Positions 1 to 9,558 of a stretch of DNA of 64,000 nt are shown here, piece by piece (positions within the stretch are counted from its first letter, which is position 1; every line of letters starts with the position of its first letter). The notes beneath the pieces were generated by a model. It saw only the letters and a program-made list of their open reading frames with translations. It made no database searches and was not told where the DNA came from. The position numbers and the translations under genes are program-made. This DNA comes from Podospora bellae-mahoneyi (Eukaryota; Ascomycota; Sordariomycetes; Sordariales; Podosporaceae), in contig NW_026946359.1 of assembly GCF_035222275.1 (NCBI RefSeq), forward strand, positions 5,890,001-5,954,000, in the 5' to 3' direction.

Positions 1-3000
1 TCATGATTATTGTTGCTCACGGATGGTGTTGTGTAAGCAGTATGGTTTTTGATGTGGTGGGAGTAGCTATATGTTGGGTGTATGATTTGAGTGGAAGGCA
101 GAACCTTAGAATGTGAGTCGAATATGACCGTTGAAGTATTCAAAGGAGATTGGGTAAATGGATAGGACATGTGGGATATCTTCTCAGGAGGTGCTTGGAG
201 TTCAGTTGATGATTATAGAACAGGGGGGCTCAAGAGATGCGGAGAAAACAGCACTTGTTGGTATTATCTGCACTGTAGGTAGGCTCGGTGATGCAAAGGC
301 ATATAAGTGAGCGTTCAACGGTGCTTATTCCATGGAGCCAATATGTGTTGAGAATGTTCGTGGTTGTGAGTCAGTGTTCTCAAGGCTGCGTCGGTTGATA
401 CGGACTACCGATTAAAAGTGATCCATGAAAGTTAGAGCTCATGTGTCAATACCATGGGCTTACCACCTGACTTTGTTTCACGCTGCAAATATGCTTCCAC
501 GTGATGATCTACTTATCAAGATTATATGTGTCGTGGCTCAAAAGCTGGCTACACTTAGCTTGTCGTCCGAACTTTCGTCCCAGACTTGCCGTTTAGTCAT
601 CTATTTCTATCGTGAAAGCTTGGAGATTATAGATTCCTGGACGTTGGTTGTCTTTGTGCTCGCCGGTGTGGCAAGGATATGTATTCAGTCAACCGTCCCA
701 GCTTGCACTGCGAAGCACGGTGCATGGGGGTGCAAACTGTAGTTCACGGCTTAGAGATGTGATAATCACAGTTACAGCCTTTACCGAGTACTACTTCCAA
801 GAAATCGCTTACAGTTTCCCTTGTTTAAAGCAGTCTTTTCTTGCTTTCAGATGCGGAAAGCAAACACCGGAGAGGAACCGGGGCCGGGCACCAGTGACAC
901 GGAAGGAAGCACGAGCCCCGGTCCCGCTCCGGTCCGGCATCGGCCGTCAGGCACAGTTTCAACCCAACCCACAAACCGGAGCCTAGGCCCAAACCCCATG
1001 TGACTCCGAAACTTGAACAAGCCTGTGTTTGTGATCCAGCAAAACCGCCGACGGATGCCCCAGTCGGGATGACCTGAGACAAGATCGAATACACACGAAA
1101 ATAGGGACTCATCTATAATCACGCCACAAAAGGGTTGCAGCCAAGTTCTACTACAGTTTGTGGCACCTTAAAGGCAGTGTTGTGCTACATTCTCTTGTCA
1201 TTCTTAGGTTCTATCGGAGGGTTTACTTCGCGCCTGGCCATTTAGGACGATCGCCTCTGTCGTAGGGGCGATATTCAGAGATGATTGACAGGGGAAATCA
1301 CTTACACCATCCCACCACAGCAAGTCACGAACAAAAAAGGGGTATAGCCCAGAGTATGACTTGAGTGAGGTTGCTTTCGCCACTCCCAACCTTGAAACGC
1401 TGCTTCTGGGCCTCTTGAATGCAAGACCAAGTCCGTTTTTCGAGGTTCAAGTCCGCAACTTCAAGATACTTCCTCTTGCTCGGTCCGTTTACCCCTCCTT
1501 AAATGCATACATCGTATTATCTGAACCCCCTCTCCACCTTGGACCCAAGCATCGGGATGGGATGAGACGATAGACGGGACCTAAACTCAATTCTATCCTA
1601 ACCATCATCCGAACCTTGAAAACGAGCTCCTATTCGAAACAGCAACTCTACCTAGTCTCTTGGTAAACTGTCTAGTCTATACCAACAGAAGCAACACGGT
1701 CAAAAAACTCCGAAACTAGCACAAGACCAAGCTAATGCAGCATGCCTCTCTGCCCAAAGTAGGTATATGCTGTCAAGCTTAGCCTGGGTACGGGTTCCAT
1801 AACGTGCGATAGGCTGGACGAGTAGGAATCCATGCCCAGTTTCCGCTTTTTCTTGTCGTCAACTCGCTGTCAGCAGATTCCTCCTCTCGCTTATGATCAT
1901 AACATCGACAGAGCTTCAGTCATGTTGCATTCGCGCTTTTGCGCCGGTGCTACATAACCTGTCTTTCAACCATCTATGTAGCTCTAGTCCAATACTTGTG
2001 CGCCTACAATCCACGCATAATACGATCTGGAGTTCCAGAACCGGGCCATTCCGTCCCACTCGAAAGGAGCGCCAGCACCAGAGTGGTATTTCATGATGGC
2101 AAAAAGCAGTTTCCCGTCTCACATTGATGTCAACACCATACACAAGGAGTAAACAGACATCAAGAAACCAAAATCCACAGTGGCAAACCCCCCAAGCAGG
2201 TAAAGCAAGTCATCATCCATGTTAGCCACATTTAGTGCCTAATCTCTTCCTAAATAAAGCATGAAATCAATAGAGCCATTCCACTTACCAACGCTCTCCA
2301 TCAAAACCAAGAAATCTCAAACGAAATTATCACGGAACTTCCAACCAAACCCATCGAACTCCCCCTCCGTGCCTATGAAACGTCCCCGTCTCTCCCCAAA
2401 GAAATGACAAAAGCCATGCAAAACTCACAAAATAGTAAGGCCAAAAATGCCTAAGGGCAATGACCAGACTGTTCAGACCAGACGAATCTGCCTTATTGCA
2501 ACATGATAACTCCTGTCGCACAACGCCCCTTTCCCCGTCCTCTCTCCCAACCACTCAATGACCGCTTCAAACATTTTCTCCCGCCTCAAAACTTTCCACA
2601 TGGGCATTTTTCTCAAAGCAGCATCCAAAAAATCTCACGATACCCGCGCCTCCCCCACCCCGTCTGACCATATAAACCCCCCTTGCCTTTAGGTTCATCC
2701 AATACCGATTACAGTATGCACTCTGCACTTCCGTGGCAAGGACTGCCGAAACGACAAGGCCATACCAGTGGTTGTTGTTGTTCGGTACCTTGATACAATG
2801 TAAATCGTGCCCATCTACCAAGAAACCCAATTGTCCACTCTTTTTTTTTTTTTCTTGTCTTTCTCAACAGCCGCCCTCGCCGCCACCTACCACCATTGCT
2901 CATTGTCTGTGTATCAGGGTCTCGTCCCCTCAGATCACAGCATATCCTCATTGTATGGTCTGTCCGGACTCAATCAATTATCGCGTGATCCAACAATTGT

Positions 3001-3228
3001 GATTATAACGGCTTGCCACCTATCCAAAAGGGAATCATAAAACACAAAACTCCAGAAGCAAACCCCCTGAGGATATCCAACTGTCCAGTAAAACCAACCC
3101 AGCAAACCTCCCATTTCCCTCCAAGCAACACCAAAAACACAAAGCAAAAAGAGACACAAACCTCCTCCATTTACTAGTCCCACTCCCCGCCCCCCTCGCC
3201 CTGTCCCGACTTTGTACCACTCTCCATC
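1..3228. other. gene-free left flank
   Basis: No reading frame here has the composition, length or splice-site support of a gene; the longest is 112 codons and looks random. The right-hand 1 kb lies directly downstream of the Sel1-repeat gene's stop codon and must include its 3' UTR and terminator. A GC-rich patch at about 860-1000 and several homopolymer T runs are the only visible texture. A diverged repeat cannot be excluded by eye. Confidence 0.5.
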
Positions 3229-5603
3229 TCACTTCTTCTTCTGATTCTCCGGGTTGTACTTGTCCTTCCAAATCCTAAAAAAACTCGCCGTCAGCTCCAG
3301 TCTCCCCCAAACCAAAACCAAACCAGAAAATCTGCCCAACCGATTCCCGCTTCCCTTGAGTAACCGTACCACACCACAAATTACACAGCATCCATCCGCA
3401 TCTTACGGGCCCGCGATACAAAAATGCGGTGATAAGTAAACACAGCAAGAGGGCAACACACCACGGGTGGGCGTACCACCGGCACTTGGCTCCAGCAAAA
3501 AGAAACGGAGACCTGCACCACCCACCCTTACACCACGCCCCCTCCATAAAAACAACCCAATCGGACAAAGGTACATATCAAAGGATATCAACCTCTCAGA
3601 ATCCAAGACGGTGGAGGGGGTGTAGTGAGAGAACAAAAAGTAGGGCGGACAGAAAAACGTATGGCTATCGTGACAGAAAGAGCAGTTTTGCTCAACCTAT
3701 CACGCAAACAAGACGCAAGTCATATCTGCAACATTGTTCTGCCGTTGCATAAATCACCACACACTGCGTAACTGCAGTCTTGTGTGGGAAAGAAGAGAAG
3801 GAGAAAAAAAAGCCGGATATGTGCTTACCAGGTGTTTCCAATAATCTTGTTTCCGTTTTCTTCGGCTCTCCGGTAGTACTTCGCTGCCGTAAACTGTTGT
3901 GTTCATGCAGTTCAACTGTCAGCCTCATGTGATGGACCTTAAAAAGAGTGTGGTGCTTCCCCCCCTCACTGAAAGAAGCTTGCGAATTGTGATTCGTCCT
4001 TTTCAGGCAAAAAAGCCCCGTTGATGCCCAACTGCTCCTGATTCGACAGGAAAGCCACACTTCCAACCGGCATCACTTGTTGACAGACCGACCGGAAAGT
4101 GTGAACGTGGGAAGTCTGCCGCTGCTGCTAGTCCAGCTGGCATGGTCACGCCCAGGCAATCTCGATGCCGGCCTTCATGTGTGTACAAGCGACCAAAAAA
4201 AAAAAAGTTGATATCTGAGAAAATGTGAGACAATATTTACTGACCTTGTCCTTCTTAGTGCCGAACCCCTCAAGATAGCACCATGCGACTTCGTTCATCG
4301 CGTCTGTAAACAACAAAAGATGAGCTGGTTAGCTTGCTCTCCACAGGCGTAGTCCAGAAATGGACGGCCAACATACCAGTATCGCCGAGATTCGCTGCCG
4401 TTTCGTAGTACTGATATGCATTGTCAGTATCAACAAAAGATGTGTTCAACCCACGACCCTTCAGGAGGAGCTCTCACGAGCACACTTGTGCAAAACTCGA
4501 TATGCATACCAACCACACGTTGAGACGTCACCGTTAACCGTTCGCCGTTGCATTCAAATCAACAAGCAGCAGCAAGAAAAACAAACCTACCTGCTTTGCA
4601 GCAATGGGGTCCTTGGCAATACCCCATCCGTGTCGGAAGCAATTGGCCAATTCGAATATGGCCAGAACCAGCTCCCCCTTGGCTGCTCCTCCTTTCTTGA
4701 GTCCTGCTTGGAGGGCCATCTGCTCAATCTCGGCGGCATTGGATGCTGCCGCGGAGAGATAGTTGACGGCGGCAGCAGTGTTCGGTTGGCAACCCCATCC
4801 GTGTCTGATATTCGTTAGCTCATGAACATAACCATCATTGGACCAGCCCGCCATTTTGTTGATGCTTTGCGAGATGGACACTTCTGACTCTAGTGCAGGC
4901 ATGGCAGAGGCACATACCTGAGGGCGAGACCATAGAGAACCTGGCTAAGGGGGTTGTTGGCCCCCTTAGGATCCGCTAACCGGCCAAACAACGCCGTCGA
5001 CTCTTCCAGTTTTCCTGCCTCATGCAACCTGATAGCCTCCTGGATATCCTCGTCGATGGCCTTCGATGACACCACCTTGACCCTGGGATCTGGCGCCTCG
5101 TCCGCGGACGCATCGCCTAAGCGCAACTGAGGTAGAGTCGGGGGAGAACTTCCGTGATCGGGGGTCCCTGGCCGGCTGCGATGCTTCTCGTTCTCGCGAG
5201 CAAGCAGAGTGGCTCGCTTCTCCCATTGCGACTCGGTCCCGTCCTTGTCCTCGACGCCCCCCTCCGGAACCACGATCTCCGGCAGATCTTGCGGTACGAT
5301 CTCGCTACTGGCTGGACTGCGGCTCAGGTGTAGCCGTTGCGATAGGCGCTTGTGGCCACCGCCTTGGTTGCTAGATGCAGATGCGCTTCGGCTGCGGTTA
5401 CTTCGAAAGACGTCGAGGCTTCGGCGGGACTTCTGGGGTGTTTGCGGGCCTGGACTGAGGAACCCGTCGTTACTGGCACCAACGGGTTCTCCTGGAGGCT
5501 GGATCACCTCGGCACTATGGGTATCGGATCGCACAAACGTGAAATCGAGGGTGCTGTTTCCCTCCTCCTCCTCCTTCTTCCTGAACTTGTCGCGGAAACC
5601 CAT
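3229..5603 (-). CDS. Sel1-repeat protein, DSF2/Nif1-like (six exons, 367 aa)
   Basis: Exons read on the minus strand are 5603-4918, 4804-4591, 4410-4377, 4303-4245, 3893-3829 and 3274-3229; all junctions are GT/AG and the sum is 1104 nt. The start is the ATG of MGFRDKFRKK; the open frame upstream has only a GTG. Residues 1-190 are a basic, Ser/Pro-rich disordered head. After that come Sel1/TPR-like helical repeats with the signatures HGWG, YYETAANLGD, AWCYLEGFGTKKDK and KYYRRAEENGN, ending in WIWKDKYNPENQKKK. This layout matches the fungal family of yeast Dsf2 and fission yeast Nif1, a mitosis inhibitor acting on Nim1-type kinase; that role is family knowledge, not shown here. The last intron (554 nt) is about ten times longer than the others, and its donor overlaps a TAA, so an unspliced message would end after NTW. 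Confidence 0.85.
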
Positions 5604-6482
5604 CTTGGTAACGATTTGTCGACACAAGGAAGCTAACGTCAGGTTTGGCACCGGGATATGTTTGCGATTTGAGTCCTACGGTAAAACAAAATGAAAGTCG
5701 AAGAGTTGGTTTCTTGGGAAGCCGAGGTGTCCGGCAAGGTGGGTTGGGTTATGCTGGGTACGTGTGATTGCCTATAATCTTGCCAAATTCACGATGCGAC
5801 AGCCACTCGGGGTACAGATATCGACGTAGTTGAGGCCGGCAAAGGAGAAGGAAGGATTGTGGTATTAAAAGAAGAGCAAAACAAAGGAGAGGCTGACTAT
5901 GTATTGGGACAGTGGTTAAGGTATGTTCTCAGTTGCACTTGGCGCCATGTATGAAGTCCTCAGCCCGACGGCGTTCTTCCTGGAGATTGGATGTCGTCCG
6001 TTTGAGATTCAGGCCTTGGGGCGGGGCGGAGTCTCCAACGCGGCGGAGGCTGCGGAGCGGGCTGTGGCACACCCGTGGACCCCTCATCGTCCCCAAGACA
6101 AGGGGGAGAAGGTTCAGCGGGCCGCCATAGCATGACATTGGTACATCAGGTAATTGACTGCGGTGATGCTGCTATGTGATCGGACATATGATTATATACC
6201 TAGACGCCATGTAGAAAGCGAAACTGTGAGAACCGTTACAAGCTGCCTCTCGCAAAGCCAAGATAGAATAAGGAAAGATGACGGCTGCAAGAAGAGGTCT
6301 GTTTCAGTGCTTCTTGACAGCTGATGTCAGAGTCGATAAGCTGAAGTGGCTGACAACCGGAAGTTACCAACCGGAGGCAGCAACTATTCCTGTATGGCCT
6401 GTGCTTCTCTCATCATAATGCCTTGATTATTTTGGGCCACTCGTGTACCCAAAACGCGTCCTTGTTTTCAACAAATCATCAA
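5604..6482. promoter_or_regulatory. upstream region of the Sel1-repeat gene
   Basis: This stretch carries no convincing gene. Its left part must hold the 5' UTR and promoter of the minus-strand Sel1-repeat gene that starts at 5603. Overlapping small frames at 5912-6138 lie on both strands and cancel as random. No clear TATA box was found. Confidence 0.4.
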
Positions 6483-6578
6483 GCCCGATTAGCTCAGCTG
6501 GTTAGAGCGTCGTACTAATACTGGTACACACCTGTAAATGGTATGCGAAGGTCAACAGTTCAATCCTGTTATTGGGCA
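6483..6578 (+). tRNA. tRNA-Ile (anticodon AAT) with a 22-nt intron
   Basis: A full cloverleaf can be folded. The acceptor stem is GCCCGAT (6483-6489) with ATTGGGC (6571-6577) and discriminator A6578. The D arm has the A-box GCTCAGCTGGTTAGAGC. The anticodon stem TCGTA (6510-6514) pairs with TGCGA (6544-6548), and the loop CTAATA places anticodon AAT at 6517-6519. A canonical tRNA intron follows position 37 (6521-6542). The T arm is AACAG-TTCAATC-CTGTT (6554-6570). The A34 would be edited to inosine to read AUU/AUC/AUA. It is an isolated gene, transcribed by RNA polymerase III from internal boxes. Confidence 0.92.
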
Positions 6579-6925
6579 CATGCTTATGGCTCGTTTTTTG
6601 TGAGCCTGCTCACTACTTTCCTTCTCCTTTTGCTTGCCTTAAAATCCACGGCCACTTTTTTGTCGGATATGGTAGTTTGGGATGTCATGCTGTCAATGTA
6701 GCCATGTGGAGCAAGCCTATATTTGGCGGACTCAAACCAGGTCTGGAGGAGGCTGTTCTTGCTCACAATAAATTCGCCGCCAGCACGGACCTCATGTTCA
6801 CGACCCTGAGCTCAATTAACAATTGGACAAGAGACCGATAGCATCGCAATTGGTTTTCGTCTCATGGCCGATTCTTTTGGATTTGGCCGAGGCAGCGCGT
6901 CGGCATTGCCTCCCACGGAACCACC
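6579..6925. promoter_or_regulatory. short spacer / promoter before the proline-rich gene
   Basis: The 347 bases between the tRNA and the next ATG hold no supported gene. The tRNA's T-run terminator is expected just downstream: a TTTTTT stretch lies at 6594-6600. The rest would be the promoter and 5' UTR of the plus-strand gene at 6926. Confidence 0.4.
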
Positions 6926-9214
6926 ATGGCTCCCACGCCAAAAACTACGCCAATTCACCGGCCCCTGACCTTGAAAGGAGTCGAGAGAAAGAAGCCTGGG
7001 CCAGCGCCGAAACCCTTGTCCGAGAAGCTCAAGGCGAAGGCCCTCAAGCAGATCAAACGCGTCGAACGAAGCTACACCCGCGAGCGCAAGATCGAAGTAT
7101 TGCTTTATCTCCTTACCCACCGCGTCCCGGACTCTGGCCCCCGAAAAACACCACGCCGCCGGATGGGCCAGCCCCAAGAAGATTGCTCAACACAACCGGT
7201 AGTCGAGAATGAGAATGGAGAACTTGTTTGGTACAGAGCACCCACGTACGCCGAAGCTTCGGACTTTTGGAAGATTCCTACGCCAACGATTCAGGGATGG
7301 TGGGATTCACGGGACAAACTACTCGAGGGGACGGGTATTGAAGTCCCCAAGGTCGGGCCAGGAGGTGTTCCAAAGGCGTTGGAAGGCTGGAAACCACTGA
7401 GCCAGCGTTCAACATTTCGAACCAAAGAAGGAATGCAGCAAGAGGAACCAGTGGTGACGGTTGCGGACCCAAATACGAACGGTGCCACTCCGACTCCCTC
7501 GTCATCTGCTGGGGCTTCGTCTGCTGTACCGATAACAACAGCACCGATGACCCCGTCCGTTCGAATCATAGGTCGTGTAAATCCACAACCGCATTACAAA
7601 CCACCTCCGCCAGCACCTCGACCACCTGCCCCATTAGCCCCCGCTCCGGCACAGCAAAGGCCACCGGTTCAAAATAGGCCAGTGGCACAGGCCCCTCCGG
7701 TTCAGACCCCTCCCGTCGCACCAGCATATCGGCCGGCAGCCCAATCAGCTCCGCATCATGCTCCGCAACCCGGAAAACCTGGCCTCCAACCCGCCGGACA
7801 CCAGGCTCCGGCGTATCCACAAATACCGCCGGCTTTTGACCCTTCAAACTATGTTGTGCTATACACTGGGCCTCATCCCGGACCTTGGAGCTATCCTGGG
7901 CAGCATTGCATACCGCCGGGCACGGTGCTGCCCATTGTTTACGCCGGGCAACCAGTCGAGCTCGGGCCGCCATGTTTTGTGACTGTATATCCCGGCCCAC
8001 CTTCGTCTGCGCTTACGCCGCCAGCTCCGAGTGGCATGCACAACCGGCCTCCACAACCGGCCCCGCAAACCGGTCAACATTCGGCAGGTCAAGCCCACGG
8101 CCCACCACAAGCTCCGCATCCCGGACAACAGCAAACTCCACCACCACCACCCGGTTATCGTCCGCCACACGTATCAAATGGACCTCCGCCTAATGCCCAA
8201 CCTCCACAAGGGCAAAGACCAACTAGACCGTCGCCGCCAGTTCCATATGTAGGACCGTCAGGATACATCGGCCCATATGCACCACCTGGGTTCGCACCAG
8301 CTAACCAAGCCGGTCCACCCCCGCAATCACAGAAGGCCGTATCCCAAGGCCGGTCCTCATTACGGACACCAGGTGCGAACACCGGACGTGCCAGCAAGCC
8401 GAAGTCTCGAGTCCAGCCGCCTCCGGCCGTGCCCAAAGGTGTCAGGACCCAGCTTGAGTCCGGAAATAATGGTCAAACTCCCGTTGCAGCCCAAGACCCA
8501 TCTGCGGCCGGTTCTACTTCTAGCTCTGATGCGTCTGTCTCTACACCTGCGGAAACTCAGGTAACTGGTTCGGTCGATGTACAACATCAAGACGCCAGCA
8601 ACGACAAAAATCGGCCCGACAGTCATGTTCACGATCAGGCCGGTGAACCAACGCCCAGCACTCAGGCGCCGATGTCGCCAAGTGGTGATCAAGATGGGGT
8701 GGTGCCAGCAAATACTGTCTCAGGGGAGTCAACAGCAATAGATCGAGATTCCTCGTCTGCGGAGGCTGATTCGGAAAAGGCTGCGGCAACGACCCCAGAA
8801 GAAACTATGCAAGACGCCACACCACAAGAAGAGACGAACGTCACTCCCACAACGGCTGAAGACGATACCGCGATGGAGGAGGCGCTGGTGCATGGCATGG
8901 AGGAGGCGATGAAGCAAGAGGCGATGCTGGAAGACTCGGCTGGTGGTGAGACACCTGCTTCTTTGTCGGGGTTGTCCTCGCCTAATGATGACGCGGATGA
9001 GACGCGGATGGAAATCGACAGTGAAGAGGCAAAGTCCTCGTCACCGTCACAGAACGGGGAGGCGTATGAGACACCGTATGAAACGCCTGCTGTTGTTGAG
9101 ACTGACGGTGGTGATGAGGGTGATGAGGGTGATGTCATGGTTGATACACCGCCCGAAGACAATACACAACCTGCTTCGTCAGAGGCGGAGGCAGTGGAGA
9201 GTGAAGAGGAGTAG
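6926..9214 (+). CDS. proline-rich protein with HTH-like N-terminus (762 aa, single exon)
   Basis: I do not recognise a named family. The ATG lies in a strong context (ccaccATGg). Residues 1-45 are basic with a KKPGPAPKP stretch reminiscent of an AT-hook. Residues 45-135 contain two helical blocks, RSYTRERKIEVLLYLL and PTYAEASDFWKIPTPTIQGWW, separated by a loop; this resembles the psq/CENP-B type helix-turn-helix of pogo-like transposases. Residues about 205-480 are a Pro/Gln/Gly low-complexity region with many PP, PAP and GPP motifs. The last 200 residues are Ser/Thr/Glu/Asp-rich and end in VESEEE. The order of basic DNA-binding-like head, Pro-rich middle and acidic tail suggests a transcription or chromatin regulator; this is an inference. 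No signal peptide or membrane segment. No intron is needed across the whole frame. Confidence 0.75.
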   Translation: MAPTPKTTPIHRPLTLKGVERKKPGPAPKPLSEKLKAKALKQIKRVERSYTRERKIEVLLYLLTHRVPDSGPRKTPRRRMGQPQEDCSTQPVVENENGELVWYRAPTYAEASDFWKIPTPTIQGWWDSRDKLLEGTGIEVPKVGPGGVPKALEGWKPLSQRSTFRTKEGMQQEEPVVTVADPNTNGATPTPSSSAGASSAVPITTAPMTPSVRIIGRVNPQPHYKPPPPAPRPPAPLAPAPAQQRPPVQNRPVAQAPPVQTPPVAPAYRPAAQSAPHHAPQPGKPGLQPAGHQAPAYPQIPPAFDPSNYVVLYTGPHPGPWSYPGQHCIPPGTVLPIVYAGQPVELGPPCFVTVYPGPPSSALTPPAPSGMHNRPPQPAPQTGQHSAGQAHGPPQAPHPGQQQTPPPPPGYRPPHVSNGPPPNAQPPQGQRPTRPSPPVPYVGPSGYIGPYAPPGFAPANQAGPPPQSQKAVSQGRSSLRTPGANTGRASKPKSRVQPPPAVPKGVRTQLESGNNGQTPVAAQDPSAAGSTSSSDASVSTPAETQVTGSVDVQHQDASNDKNRPDSHVHDQAGEPTPSTQAPMSPSGDQDGVVPANTVSGESTAIDRDSSSAEADSEKAAATTPEETMQDATPQEETNVTPTTAEDDTAMEEALVHGMEEAMKQEAMLEDSAGGETPASLSGLSSPNDDADETRMEIDSEEAKSSSPSQNGEAYETPYETPAVVETDGGDEGDEGDVMVDTPPEDNTQPASSEAEAVESEEE

Positions 9215-9558
9215 TGGTCCTGATTAATTTGTAAATAAAGTGCTGGATGTGGGTGGTATTTGTTGTCGTGGAAACACAACAAGTTTAGCGTTGATATTCA
9301 CTAAAGCGAAAGTGATTCAAGGGGGACTGGGAAAAGGGCAGGGGGAAAGATACCATGGACTGAGCCGCAAAATAATCATAATGACAGAAACTGCCAGAGC
9401 AGTACAAAGTATCACAAACTTCAAAGATGTTGAACTTGACATTTTACTCAAATTCAGAAACACCATCTCTATCTACCATCCCATTGAACAAGCCATCAGA
9501 AAGCTCCCCACTCGCTTTCTTTCACCACACATTTGCCCCAAACCATCCATTACCAAGT
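9215..9558. other. convergent 3' intergenic region
   Basis: These 344 bases separate two convergent stop codons (TAG at 9212 plus; TAG ending at 9559 minus). They should hold both 3' UTRs and polyadenylation sites; an AATAAAG is seen at 9233. No gene is visible. Confidence 0.5.

Noticed and set aside
1441-1480. Possible tRNA T-arm (GGTTCAAGTCC-like)
   Set aside because: No matching acceptor, D or anticodon stem could be found on either strand.
8689-9282. 197-codon minus-strand frame
   Set aside because: It is the antisense of the acidic tail of the Pro-rich gene and has only Ser/Val low-complexity content.
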